64,000 nt of DNA from Psychroflexus lacisalsi (GTDB lineage Bacteria; Bacteroidota; Bacteroidia; Flavobacteriales; Flavobacteriaceae): NCBI RefSeq assembly GCF_020164495.1, contig NZ_JAIQYZ010000002.1, positions 186,001 through 250,000 on the forward strand, written 5' to 3'. The translations under genes and the position numbers were made by a program. The notes beneath the pieces were generated by a model. That model did not search any database, was not told where the DNA came from, and saw only the letters and a program-made list of their open reading frames with translations. How positions within the stretch are numbered: the stretch's first letter is position 1; each line of letters begins with the position of its first letter. Below, piece after piece: positions 52,191-61,527 of this stretch.

Positions 52191-52850
52191 TCAAACTGGC
52201 CACTTTTCCTTGCGATACGCACTATCCCAAAACATCCATTCCAGTTGTGCAGTCTTTAGAAAAGCTTCTGTCATTTCTTCTCTTACTTTGGACGTTGTAT
52301 TTTCAGCATAATACTCTGTAATTTCAATAGCACGATCTACAGAATTTGAAAAATCCTCACCTCCATAGGTATCCATCCACTTTTGGTAAGGATTATTGTT
52401 TGTGTTGGCAATTGACAGCAAATAATCCCCGACTTCTTTATAAATCCAGAAACAAGGCAAAACAGCAGATAAGCTCACTTCTATAGAATCGTACTGATAA
52501 ACTTCAGTAAGAAAACCAGTATACAAGCTACAAGTTGGAGATTTCTCTGGTGGCTTAAATCCTCCCAATTGACTTATAAATTCTTTGTGCAAGGCTTTTT
52601 CAACTTCAATAGTTCCATTCGCAAAACTCATATAGTCCAACGAATGATCAGGGTCTTTTAATTGGGTAGCGATATTACCCAGTACCTTCCCGTAAATAGT
52701 TAGATAAAAGGCATCTTGATGCATATAAAAATGGAATTGTTCAGCACTTAAAGTTCCTTCACTTAACTCTTTAATGAACGCATGATTTTTAATTTGGTTC
52801 ATTAATGGATGTACTAGATCAATTGTCTTAGGAAACCATTTATAATTCAT
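52191..52850 (-). CDS. tenA: TenA-type thiaminase II/aminopyrimidine aminohydrolase
   Basis: 219 residues, all-helical. The catalytic Cys lies in 'LSAVLPCFWIYKEVGDYL' (~132), Glu in 'AQLEWMFWDSAY' near 205, and 'FYMHQDAFYL' near 42 gives the pyrimidine-binding Asp and Tyr: the Cys-type TenA. It hydrolyses the aminomethyl form of the pyrimidine from degraded thiamin to HMP, for ThiD. Third or fourth step of the salvage operon; no thiC is present nearby. Confidence 0.93.
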   Translation of the reverse strand: MNYKWFPKTIDLVHPLMNQIKNHAFIKELSEGTLSAEQFHFYMHQDAFYLTIYGKVLGNIATQLKDPDHSLDYMSFANGTIEVEKALHKEFISQLGGFKPPEKSPTCSLYTGFLTEVYQYDSIEVSLSAVLPCFWIYKEVGDYLLSIANTNNNPYQKWMDTYGGEDFSNSVDRAIEITEYYAENTTSKVREEMTEAFLKTAQLEWMFWDSAYRKEKWPV

Positions 52851-52895
52851 AATTCAATTATTTTGATAGTGGTTAATCATATGGTATTATACGAA

Positions 52896-53705
52896 TTAAA
52901 CAAATTCAATCTTGGATTTATCTCTCAAAATCGTATCAGTAAGTTTATATATTTCATCGATAAGAAATACTCTAAAACTGCCAGGATAACACCCTCTATT
53001 GTGCTGGGCAGCATGTTCGCCAGCTATTCCCATACTCAAAAAACTCGCTATACAAGAGGCCAATAAATTATCCGTGTTGGCTCCGCAAAATCCAGCAGTA
53101 AGTGCCCCAAGCATACACCCAGAACCTGTGACTTTGGTTAGCATGTCATCGCCATTATGAACAAGTGCTGTTATTTCTCCGTCGGTTATAATATCAATTT
53201 TGCCTGAAGCTGCAACAATACATTTCCAATCTTTAGCTAGTTGTTGACAAACTTCTACACCATCCTCACCCTTATCTAAGGAATCCACTCCACGCACTTT
53301 AGTTTCTACTCCTGCCAAAGATTTGATCTCGCCAAGATTACCTTTAATAATATCTACTTTACCAAAAGATCTTAACTTATCTATAAAACCAATTCGTCTT
53401 GGGATAGCTGCACATCCTACTGGGTCCAAAATCACGGGTATGTTGAGCTCATCTGCTGCTTTAACGGCTTGTAGCATCGCTAACTCCTGCTCTTTGGTTA
53501 AGGTTCCAATATTTAGGTAAACAGCGTTGGCAAGTTTCGTAAAATCATAAGCTTCATCTGCAGATTCACACATGGCTGGTGATGCACCAATACTCAACAA
53601 TATATTAGCACAATCGTTTATAGTCACATAATTGGTAATGGCCTCTACAAGAGGAGTTTTGGATTTTAAATTTGATAGTTGTTCGTAAATTTGATTTTCT
53701 AACAT
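52896..53705 (-). CDS. thiM: Hydroxyethylthiazole kinase
   Basis: 269 residues, ribokinase-like. 'VEAITNYVTINDCANILLSIGASPAMCES' (~21-50) is the family start with the thiazole site; 'NIGTLTKEQ' and 'LDPVGCAAIPRR' are conserved; 'KVTGSGCMLGALTAGF' near 195 holds the catalytic Cys. Phosphorylates the thiazole alcohol for thiamin phosphate synthesis by the ThiE of the same operon. Starts 5 bases after the NMT1-like gene. Confidence 0.95.
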   Translation of the reverse strand: MLENQIYEQLSNLKSKTPLVEAITNYVTINDCANILLSIGASPAMCESADEAYDFTKLANAVYLNIGTLTKEQELAMLQAVKAADELNIPVILDPVGCAAIPRRIGFIDKLRSFGKVDIIKGNLGEIKSLAGVETKVRGVDSLDKGEDGVEVCQQLAKDWKCIVAASGKIDIITDGEITALVHNGDDMLTKVTGSGCMLGALTAGFCGANTDNLLASCIASFLSMGIAGEHAAQHNRGCYPGSFRVFLIDEIYKLTDTILRDKSKIEFV

Positions 53706-53710
53706 TGCTT

Positions 53711-54586
53711 TTAATTTAAAAATGCTTTTTTGAATTTATCTTCACTTAAATCTGTGACGCCGATCTCATTAAAGAACTTCAAAATAGGAAGCTCTTTTTC
53801 CGATGAAGATTCAAAATCTTTACTAAAACATTTGGCTGTAGCTTTCAAGATATCGTCCATCAATGGAGTTGATTTTTCTTTTGTATACGCATAGTAAATA
53901 CCATAAGCTTCCTCTGGATTTGTTTCAATAAATTGAATAGCCTCTTGGATAGCTTCTACGAATGCATTTACTTTTTCTTTATCTTTTTGATAATACGATT
54001 TTGAAGTGAAAAGATCTAAAGCACAAAAATTAGCGAACCCGGCCGAATCGGCGTCCATATGGATGACATCCATATTTTCATGCTTAGCTTCAATACCTTC
54101 AAAATTGTAAAAATACAGCCATCCTGCATCTGCACCCTCTTTCATGTGTTTGATAAGATAAAAATCCTTAGCAACAAATTCAACCTGTGAAGGCTTGATG
54201 TTTACGCCTTGTTTAGCCGCATAGCGCTTTATAATTTCAAGTCCAATACCATTAGTTTTCTCATTAGAAACTGGAGTGGCCACTTGGATTTTCTCCCCTT
54301 TCTTTAAGGCTTCATAAGAAGTTGTTTTCATGATAACACCGCCTTTGGTTTCAAAATAAGTTCCAAGAGAAAGGAATTCTGGATGATACTGCTCAATGAG
54401 GTGTAAAGGTTCGTTGGTCGCGAATTGTATGTTTCCTTCAATGAGATCTTGAAGTCCATCGTAGTGGTCTGTTGGAACTATCAATTCAAAATCGGTAATT
54501 CCTTTTTTTTTCAAAAACCCCTTTTCTTCGGCAACGATTATTGGTAAGTGGTCCGGGTTTAAAAACCATTCGATAGCTAGTTTCAT
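53711..54586 (-). CDS. THI5/NMT1-like pyrimidine-precursor protein without export signal
   Basis: 291 residues. It starts MKLAIEWFLNPDHLPIIVAEEKGFLKKKG, directly in the mature domain of the THI5/NMT1/ThiY family, so it is cytosolic. Two-domain binding-protein fold: 'QFATNEPLHLIEQY', 'GWLYFYNFEGIEAK', 'GFANFCALDLFTSKSYYQ'. The Cys-rich CCCFC loop of yeast Thi5 is reduced to FANFC with one Cys. No ABC permease or ATPase accompanies it in the operon. It lies between thiE (1 base gap) and thiM (5 bases). Either a cytosolic HMP carrier or a Thi5-like HMP-P source; not decidable from sequence alone. Confidence 0.8.
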   Translation of the reverse strand: MKLAIEWFLNPDHLPIIVAEEKGFLKKKGITDFELIVPTDHYDGLQDLIEGNIQFATNEPLHLIEQYHPEFLSLGTYFETKGGVIMKTTSYEALKKGEKIQVATPVSNEKTNGIGLEIIKRYAAKQGVNIKPSQVEFVAKDFYLIKHMKEGADAGWLYFYNFEGIEAKHENMDVIHMDADSAGFANFCALDLFTSKSYYQKDKEKVNAFVEAIQEAIQFIETNPEEAYGIYYAYTKEKSTPLMDDILKATAKCFSKDFESSSEKELPILKFFNEIGVTDLSEDKFKKAFLN

Positions 54587-54587
54587 T

Positions 54588-55217
54588 TTATTCTGATTTT
54601 GAGATGAGTTCGTTTAATTCTGTAACCGTTTGTTTTATACTTTCAGATTCAAAAATATCACTTACCAAAGCATATAAATCTGGTTGAAAATCGACAATTT
54701 CATTGATGTTTTTACGATTGATTCCCCCTATGACACAGACAGGGACATTGAGTTCTGCTTTAGCTTTGGAAATAACTTCTTTGCTTACCACATCGGCTTT
54801 AGGCTTGGTTTTGGAGGGATAAAAAGCACCAAATGCCACATAATCGGCTCCATCTTTTACCGCTTGTTTTGCGCGTTCTATATCTCCGTAGCAGGACACT
54901 CCAATAAGCATTTTTTCTCCAACTTCTTCTCGAGTTTCCTTTACAGTTTGATCGGAGAAACCAACGTGAACTCCATCAGCACCTATTTTTTTGGCTAATT
55001 GCACTCGGTCATTTATAAAAAAAGTGGCGTTTTTTTGGTCACACAAAGCTTGCAGAGATTTAGCAATAGGCTCTAGTTCGTCATCTGTAGAAGACTTATC
55101 TCTTAGTTGTATGACTTTGGCTCCTGCCTCCAAGGCTTCTTCTACCTGTTTTACAATGGTAGATTTTGGAGTTAGTACTTCGTCTGTAACAGCATAAATT
55201 CCTTTTAATGATTTCAT
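54588..55217 (-). CDS. thiE: Thiamin-phosphate synthase
   Basis: 209 residues from ATG 55217; an upstream in-frame TTG (55229) would lie inside the leader's terminator region and is unlikely. TIM-barrel motifs: 'IYAVTDEVL', 'VIQLRDKSS' (~43-51), 'DRVQLAKKIGADGVHVGFSD' (family usually GQSD/GQED), 'GVSCYGDIERAKQAVKDGADYVAFGAFYPSKTK' and 'VCVIGGIN'. Joins HMP-PP and thiazole phosphate to TMP. First gene of the salvage operon, directly under the TPP riboswitch. Confidence 0.93.
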   Translation of the reverse strand: MKSLKGIYAVTDEVLTPKSTIVKQVEEALEAGAKVIQLRDKSSTDDELEPIAKSLQALCDQKNATFFINDRVQLAKKIGADGVHVGFSDQTVKETREEVGEKMLIGVSCYGDIERAKQAVKDGADYVAFGAFYPSKTKPKADVVSKEVISKAKAELNVPVCVIGGINRKNINEIVDFQPDLYALVSDIFESESIKQTVTELNELISKSE

Positions 55218-55231
55218 TTTTGTATACAATT

Positions 55232-55267
55232 AAAAAAACCGCTTCATGTGAATACACGAAACGGTTT
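55232..55267 (-). terminator. Riboswitch-linked terminator in the thi leader
   Basis: On the minus strand AAACCGTTTCGTGT and ACATGAAGCGGTTT pair as a long stem followed by TTTTTTT, 15 bases before the thiE ATG. Placed after the TPP aptamer, it is the expression platform for transcription attenuation. Confidence 0.85.
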
Positions 55268-55293
55268 ATTGATTTTTCCTCAATTTTTGTTTC

Positions 55294-55366
55294 GTTTTCC
55301 TACGCTGATATTATTCAGTTCAGGTTCTAGGATATACTCTCAGCCTTTCAGCACTCCTAACGACAC
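55294..55366 (-). ncRNA. TPP riboswitch (THI element)
   Basis: Minus-strand motifs in order: GGAGTGCTGAAAGGCTGAGA, then ACCTGAACTGAATAATATCAG and CGTAGGAAA; these are the conserved CTGAGA loop, the ACCTGA-NYTGG-like segment and the GCGTAGG end of the thi box. Binding of thiamin pyrophosphate should favour the downstream terminator and shut off the salvage operon. Confidence 0.95.
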
Positions 55367-55505
55367 TATAAAAGTAAATAATGTAAGTTAACTTATCACC
55401 TTCAGAGGTTCTAAATCTCTGGATTTTACATTAATTTTAAGATTAAGCCTAAGCTGAATATCGTTAAGCGTAAATTATAACGGAAATAAAATCAGAAAAA
55501 ACGTT

Positions 55506-55889
55506 CTAAACTACTTTGACAGGATTTTTGTCTTCATCTATAGCTACGAAGGTGAATTCTCCAGTCACCGCTTTTTCTCTGAATTCTGTATACATCTCTT
55601 CTACAAAAATATCTACTCTCACTTTTAGGCTTGTATTGCCAACGTAGGTTACAAGTCCTATTAGTTCAATTATTGTTCCAGCTGGTATTGGTTTTTTAAA
55701 ATCAATTTTATCACTACTTACAGTTACCATACGTTGTCTGCTAAACCTAGTTGCTGTTATAAAAGCGGTCTCGTCCATGGATTGCATGGCAGTTCCTCCA
55801 AATAGGGTATCGTAATGATTTGTAGTGTTTGGAAAAACGGCTTTAAAAATGGTAGTCTTTGAATTTTCAATTCGCTCTTGAATGGTCAT
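55506..55889 (-). CDS. Acyl-CoA thioesterase, hot-dog fold (YciA/BACH type)
   Basis: 127 residues. 'NTTNHYDTLFGGTAMQSMDETAFITATRFS' (~21-50) is the hot-dog helix with the conserved Asp and Gly-Gly; 'KIDFKKPIPAGTIIELIGLVTYVGNTSLKVRV' the following strands. The length is that of single-domain YciA-like enzymes. Hydrolyses acyl-CoA to acid and CoA. Stands alone between the thi leader and the protease pseudogene. Confidence 0.9.
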   Translation of the reverse strand: MTIQERIENSKTTIFKAVFPNTTNHYDTLFGGTAMQSMDETAFITATRFSRQRMVTVSSDKIDFKKPIPAGTIIELIGLVTYVGNTSLKVRVDIFVEEMYTEFREKAVTGEFTFVAIDEDKNPVKVV

Positions 55890-56069
55890 ACTCTTAAATT
55901 AAGATGCTAAGGTAGTTTTTTTCACAAACTTAGTTTGATACCAAATTTGCATTTAACTTGTCTTAAAAAACTGAATTATTTTTACTCCCATGATTAAAAA
56001 AAGCCAAGCATTTGCGACATTATAGGTTCAATTTGGTATAATCTATAGAAGTTGGATTTACTTCATATA

Positions 56070-56105
56070 AAACAAAACCCCCGCATCAATAGACGCAGGG
56101 GTTAC
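56070..56105 (-). terminator. Rho-independent terminator after the protease gene
   Basis: On the minus strand AACCCCTGCGTC and GATGCGGGGGTT pair with a 4-base loop and are followed by TTGTTTT. It lies 22 bases after the stop at 56127. Confidence 0.85.
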
Positions 56106-56126
56106 TAATAATTAGATTATAGAGTG

Positions 56127-59100
56127 TTATTTCTTAATAAATCTTTTAGTCATTGTATCTTTTCCTGATGTCATCATCAAGAAATAATTTCCTGAGGATA
56201 AAGAGGATACATCTATTGCAGTATTCGATCCATTGGGTGTTAAAGACATAAGTTGTTTTCCTTGTATATCAAAAACAATCACTTTATCAATGGTTAATGG
56301 AGTATTCCCAAGTTCCAGATATAAGGTCTGTTGAGCAGGATTTGGGTATAGTGCTACTTCCAGAGTCTCAAATACGTTTGAACTTAATGTACAGGTTGAG
56401 AAAGGATCTAACACTGTAATACTTACTGTTTCCTGAGTTTGGTTACCACTAGTATCAGTCACTATATATGTGACCTCTACCATTTCATTTTCAGGGTCAT
56501 AATCATCACAGTTGAAATTAACTTGACTTAACTCCTGAGTTGCGATACCACAATTATCCATTGAACCTCCATCTACATCTTCTAGGGTAAGTGTTGCATT
56601 ACCGTCCTCATCCAATTCTAAAACAATATTCTCATTCAATAGTATTTCTGGATTTTTATTATCTTCAACAATGATATCTTGAGTTTGAGTACTAACATTT
56701 CCAGAACTATCTTCAAATTCCCATGTAATAGTAGTGTTTTCTACAATAGGAAATTCTACTGTTGTCGTTCCTTCTATTTCCCCTGTATCACAATTATCTT
56801 CTGACGTTGGAGCAACAAGTTCTAACACTTCACATTGAGCTATAACATCTTCTAAAACTGCTTGAGTTGGCACTGGCGCTACAAAATCTCCAAAAGTGAC
56901 AGTTACGGAAAGACGATCTTGGCTTTCACATTCACCTACTAAGTTAGCAGCATAAAGTGTTTCTCCATTAGAGATTGTATAGTCCGGTGCTAGAACAGTT
57001 CCATCATTTTCCTGAGCATACCAAATAACAGTTGCAGTGTCTACTTCTAATTCCTCCAACAAAGGTAGAGAGCAGAAATCTTGTTCTGCTTCGCCTACCG
57101 GCGTAAGGACATTACAAGTCCCAGCAGGTAAAAGAACTACTGAGTAATCCTCAACCTCTCCCCAATCGAAAGATTCACAAGATGATGGTAAACCATTCCA
57201 CTTCATAGAGACTCGCATTCTTAAATTTTCTCCTTCTACAGCACCTTCAGGAACTGTAAAAGAACTACTTACTTCATCACTTGTAGATGGTGGAGCAGAT
57301 AAGATAAGCTCACCATCATCTGTAAAATCTCCGTTTAGATTAAAATCAATCCAAACATTAATTCCTTCGTTATAAACTGTTCCTGGCCAATCGGGATTAA
57401 CTGTAATTGTATACGATTCTCCTACCACAAGGTCAGTGGAAAGATTGGTAAAATCTGAGTAACCTGGTCCAGCTCCAGATTCATTATCTAAAGCATGTAA
57501 TCTTACTCTGGCGATGTGCTCATCACTGGTATTTTGCCCTGAAGAATTACAATATTCTAAAACAAATTCTTCAGTTGTGAATGTTATGATTTCAGAATAT
57601 TCTGACGTGGTGTTTTCAGTTAAACATTGAGTTCTGATTTGAACTTCGTAGGTAGTCAATTCTGTAAGACCCTCTAAGTTAATTGTGTTAATTTGTAAAC
57701 TACTTTCAATCCATTCAGTGGTTCCTTCTTCTCTATATCTGAAATCAAACTCAGCTCCTCCAGGAGCATTATCCCAAAATAACGATGCAGATTCAGAATC
57801 TACTCCACCAACTGTAATACCAGATGGAGGAACAGCTTCACAAACAACTGGCTCTGCATTAAGACCAGTCACAATTAAAGTGAAATTCTGCTGTGCATTG
57901 TCAGATTGCCCTTATGAGTAACTGAGATCGTGTAAGTACCTGTTGCGTTTTCAATATCCACTCTTTCGAAGGGGTCCTTGGAATTGTTCGCCTTTTCATT
58001 GGTAATGACGCCGGTTAATCTCCAAGGAAGATACTCGGTTCCTGTTTGTTCTAAGGATATGTCAAGGTCATTCACCAATCGAGCTTCATCAGAATTGACT
58101 TGAGTTGTTGCTACACCAGCAGGATCTGTCCAAGAAATAGAAGCTAAAAGTGCATCAACATCATTACTTTGCACTTCTAAGGTATACGTTTGGCCAGGAA
58201 ACAGAGACAATTCATTTACAACAGCACCATTATCTTTTTGACTCAAAGTTTCAGCAGCTCTTTTAGAATTCATTAATCCCCAACCAAAATTGTTATCAGG
58301 TCCCTCAATTCCAGCATCATCTGCGGTATGCAAAATAAGACCTTTAAGTGTAGCAGATCTCATATAGTTCCCGAAAAGATTATTTGCGTGTTGTTGAAGC
58401 AATAATGCACTCCCAGCAACATTAGGAGAAGCCATAGAAGTCCCTGAAATAGAGTTGTAAGCTGCATCTCCGCTAGCAAAAGTCGAAAAAACACCAGTTC
58501 CATTACCTGTTATATCTGGCTTGATTCTAAGATCGTCTGTAGGGCCTTGACTACTACCAGAATTAATGATTACCGAAATTAACTCTCCATCCTCAGAGAC
58601 GTTAGCATCCTGACCATTAGCTACGACCAAGTTATTTTTTGAAGTAGAATGCCCTGTTAATTTATCAAATCTAGGATTTGCAGGATCTAAAGGGGAGCCA
58701 TTCCAAGATGCATTACCATCGTTTCCCGCAGCTACAACCATTAAGTAATAAGGAGCGTTATACTGTATCACATCCCAAATTCTAGATTCACCAATGTAAG
58801 CTCCAAAATAATAGTCTGGTAAATTATCTGCTCTAAATCCGTAGGAATGGTTAGAAACCAACATACCCTGAGCGGCGGCAGCTGTTGCCTCAGCTTTGTC
58901 ATTATTCCATTTATAACCTTCAACATTGCCCTTCGGAGCCATTCCCTTTGCATTTGGAACCACGCCAGAAGCCATGATAGTCCCAGTGACATGGGCCGCA
59001 TGAAAATTTAAATCTAAACCTTCCGAGGCTACATCCATTAATGTAACTCTACTGCTCCCTGAGGTTTGGTATTCTTGATGAGTAACTCTAGCATGACCGC

Positions 59101-59470
59101 CATCCCAAACATGGGCTGTCATATCTTGCCCATCTAAGTTAAATCCAGTTGAGCCGCCAATATTTAAATGATTTGTTCTCGTTGAACGAGAAGCATCTAC
59201 ATTATAAGTCTGATAATAAATAGGAGTTCCATTAGCATCGAAGCGTTGAAGTTCCGCATAACTCCCATCTTTTAGAGTTAGAGAAATCTCTAAATTTCTA
59301 CGTTTAGCCTGATTTAAAACCGATTGTTTTTGTGATGTAAACACATCACTAAAATCATTTGAAAGTTGATTTAGTAAGGTAGAATTGTATTTGGAAGTAA
59401 TTCTTTGTTTTTGAGCTTCCGTTTGTGAAAAGGTCGTTAAGCTGATAGAAACAGTAAGACTAAACATCAA
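56127..59470 (-). pseudogene. T9SS-secreted subtilisin-like serine protease split by a frameshift
   Basis: One long gene read in two frames. Part 1 (59470-57875, 531 codons): signal-like start 'MFSLTVSISLTTFSQ', then an S8 domain with Asp in 'MTAHVWDGGH', His in 'FHAAHVTGTIMASG' and Ser in 'SISGTSMASPNVAGSALL'. After 'VTHKGNL' the frame slips to 'TMHSRISL' and stop. Part 2 (57872-56127) continues as 'DNAQQNFTLIVTGL', two fibronectin-like/GEVED-like segments, HYR-like repeats and a C-terminal sorting domain 'LYPNPAQQTLYLELG...SGNYFLMM'. One added base near 57890-57896 restores a ~1114-residue protein. The expected upstream Met of the signal (before KSNYFKLL) is ATA at 59494-59492. As read, the catalytic half lacks the T9SS tag. 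Confidence 0.85.
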
Positions 59471-59576
59471 AAGCTTGAAGTAATTTGATTTTATGTTTTT
59501 TTTTGTTAAATAATTAAGGATCTAAAATTAACAAATAACACTATATTAACTAATGCAAAAACGTTAATTTTTTAAA

Positions 59577-59608
59577 CAAAAAAGGCCAACAAAATTGTTG
59601 ACCTTTTT
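59577..59608 (-). terminator. Rho-independent terminator after ftsZ
   Basis: On the minus strand AAAAGGTCAACA and TGTTGGCCTTTT pair (one G-U) with a 4-base loop and a T run, about 22 bases after the ftsZ stop. Confidence 0.85.
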
Positions 59609-59629
59609 AAAGCTGTAAAATTATTACTT

Positions 59630-61501
59630 TTAGTCTACATTATCATGGAGAAACGAGTTGTTGGATCTAAAGTTTAAATTGTCCTTATCACCTTCAACAC
59701 TTGTTCTTGACAAACCTTTTCCTTGAGATTGATTATGATCTAGTTCGATGCCTGCGCGCTTGTAAGCGGGTTGCTTTTCAATTTCATCAATATTATTGGT
59801 GTTTCTGAATTTATAATTAAACTGCTTCATCTTAGCTTTTCGCTCCGCTGCTCGGGAAGCAAGCTCAGACAAAGGAGTGTTCATAGGATCTATTTCATCA
59901 CTTGTTCCTCTTTCGGTTCTTGTAGGCTCAACGGTTCGTCTAGTAAATTTGACTTCTTCCGGTTCTTCTTCCTTAGATTTTGACTGTGGTTTTTTAGATG
60001 GTGAAGCTTGCTTTGAGTCTCCCTCATCCATAAACTCCGATAAGTCGTATTTTTTAACTTCAGAAGTTGAGAGATTTTTCATTGAATTTACTTCTTCTGG
60101 CTCGTTAACTTCAATATCCCTTACAGATCTGGAAGATGGCGATTGTTCATCTTCCTCCTCATTTTCAGAAAAATCAAAACTCAACATGCCAGATGAATTG
60201 TCTTCGTCTTTTAAAGGACTGTCTTCAATAATTTCAAAATCATCTTCATGAGCATTTACGATCTCAAAATCAACATCCAGATGATTAACATTTGGTTGAT
60301 CCGTTTCGTTTGACTCATCTTTCGGCTCATCTTCAGAATCCAGGTTATGAACAACTTTAGACTGCTCCTTTGTTTCCGGAGTTTGCCTTCTGGACTGAGG
60401 CACATCTATAGAAGACTGCTTTTTGAATCTGCCAGTCGATAGATTTTGTTCGATACGCTGATCATCCTCAAGTGTATGAATAATTTTTTTGGTCTCAGTA
60501 TTGACGATTTCGTCTTGTTGTTCAGTATTAAATCCCGTAGCAATAACGGTTACTGAAATTGAGTCCTCTAAGCTTTCATCATCACCAACACCCATGATGA
60601 TGTTAGCACTGTTACCAGCTTCTGCCTGAATGTGGTCGTTGATTTCACCTATTTCATCTAATGTGATTTCGTCGGTTCCTGAAACGATGAGTAACAATAC
60701 ATTTTGAGCTCCTTTAATTTTATTGTCATTCAATAAAGGAGAATCTAATGCTTTTTCAATAGCGATTTGAGACCTATTGGTACCTGACGCTACTGCAGAT
60801 CCCATGATAGCAGTTCCGCTGTTACTCAAAACTGTTTTAGCATCACGTAAGTCAATGTTTTGAGTGTAGTGATGAGTGATGACTTCAGCAATACCTCGAG
60901 AGGCAGTGGCTAAAACTTCATCAGCTTTTGAAAATCCAGACTTAAAGCCAAGATTTCCATACACTTCCCTCAATTTATTATTATTGATAACTATGAGTGA
61001 GTCCACATTGTTTCTAAGTTCTTCAACTCCCAACTGAGCCTGTTCATTTCTTGTGCGTCCTTCAAACTGAAATGGAATGGTAACGATACCAACCGTAAGT
61101 ATATCCATTTCCTTTGCAAGTCTTGCAATAACTGGTGCAGCTCCTGTTCCTGTTCCACCACCCATTCCTGCGGTGATAAATACCATTTTGGTATTGGTAC
61201 TCAATAAACCCTTAAGGTCTTCTCTACTTTCTTCTGCCGCTTGCTTACCAATATCTGGATTTGCACCTGCACCAAGTCCTTCTGTAAGGTCAACACCCAA
61301 TTGTATTTTGGTGGGTACTGGACTGTTTTCCAACGCTTGTGCATCTGTATTACATATAACAAAGTCAACGCCCTTAATGCCTTGACTAAACATATGATTG
61401 ATGGCATTGGAACCTCCACCGCCTACTCCAATGACTTTGATCACGTTGGATTGGTTTTTTGGGAGATCGAATGAAATATTTTCAAATTCTTGCTGACTCA
61501 T
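59630..61501 (-). CDS. ftsZ: Cell division GTPase FtsZ with a long acidic tail
   Basis: Tubulin-like GTPase that forms the division ring. 623 residues, against about 350-400 in most bacteria. Core to ~320: 'IGVGGGGSNAINHM' (~26-39), the GTP signature 'GMGGGTGTGAAPVIA' (~115), 'NNNKLREVYGNL' and the T7-loop region 'GEINDHIQAEAG'. The tail from ~330 is low-complexity and acidic (many Glu/Asp/Ser, 'NEEEDEQSPSSRSVRD'), ending in a basic Arg/Asn-rich peptide; no classical LDIPAFLR end is seen. Bacteroidota FtsZ often has such tails. Third gene after ftsQ and ftsA (26-base gap). Confidence 0.97.
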   Translation of the reverse strand: MSQQEFENISFDLPKNQSNVIKVIGVGGGGSNAINHMFSQGIKGVDFVICNTDAQALENSPVPTKIQLGVDLTEGLGAGANPDIGKQAAEESREDLKGLLSTNTKMVFITAGMGGGTGTGAAPVIARLAKEMDILTVGIVTIPFQFEGRTRNEQAQLGVEELRNNVDSLIVINNNKLREVYGNLGFKSGFSKADEVLATASRGIAEVITHHYTQNIDLRDAKTVLSNSGTAIMGSAVASGTNRSQIAIEKALDSPLLNDNKIKGAQNVLLLIVSGTDEITLDEIGEINDHIQAEAGNSANIIMGVGDDESLEDSISVTVIATGFNTEQQDEIVNTETKKIIHTLEDDQRIEQNLSTGRFKKQSSIDVPQSRRQTPETKEQSKVVHNLDSEDEPKDESNETDQPNVNHLDVDFEIVNAHEDDFEIIEDSPLKDEDNSSGMLSFDFSENEEEDEQSPSSRSVRDIEVNEPEEVNSMKNLSTSEVKKYDLSEFMDEGDSKQASPSKKPQSKSKEEEPEEVKFTRRTVEPTRTERGTSDEIDPMNTPLSELASRAAERKAKMKQFNYKFRNTNNIDEIEKQPAYKRAGIELDHNQSQGKGLSRTSVEGDKDNLNFRSNNSFLHDNVD

Positions 61502-61527
61502 AATTCTTTATTTTGGTTGGTATACTT

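Noticed and set aside
55218-55229. TTG start for thiE four codons upstream
   Set aside because: It would place the start almost in the T run of the leader terminator and adds no conserved residues; ATG 55217 fits the family.
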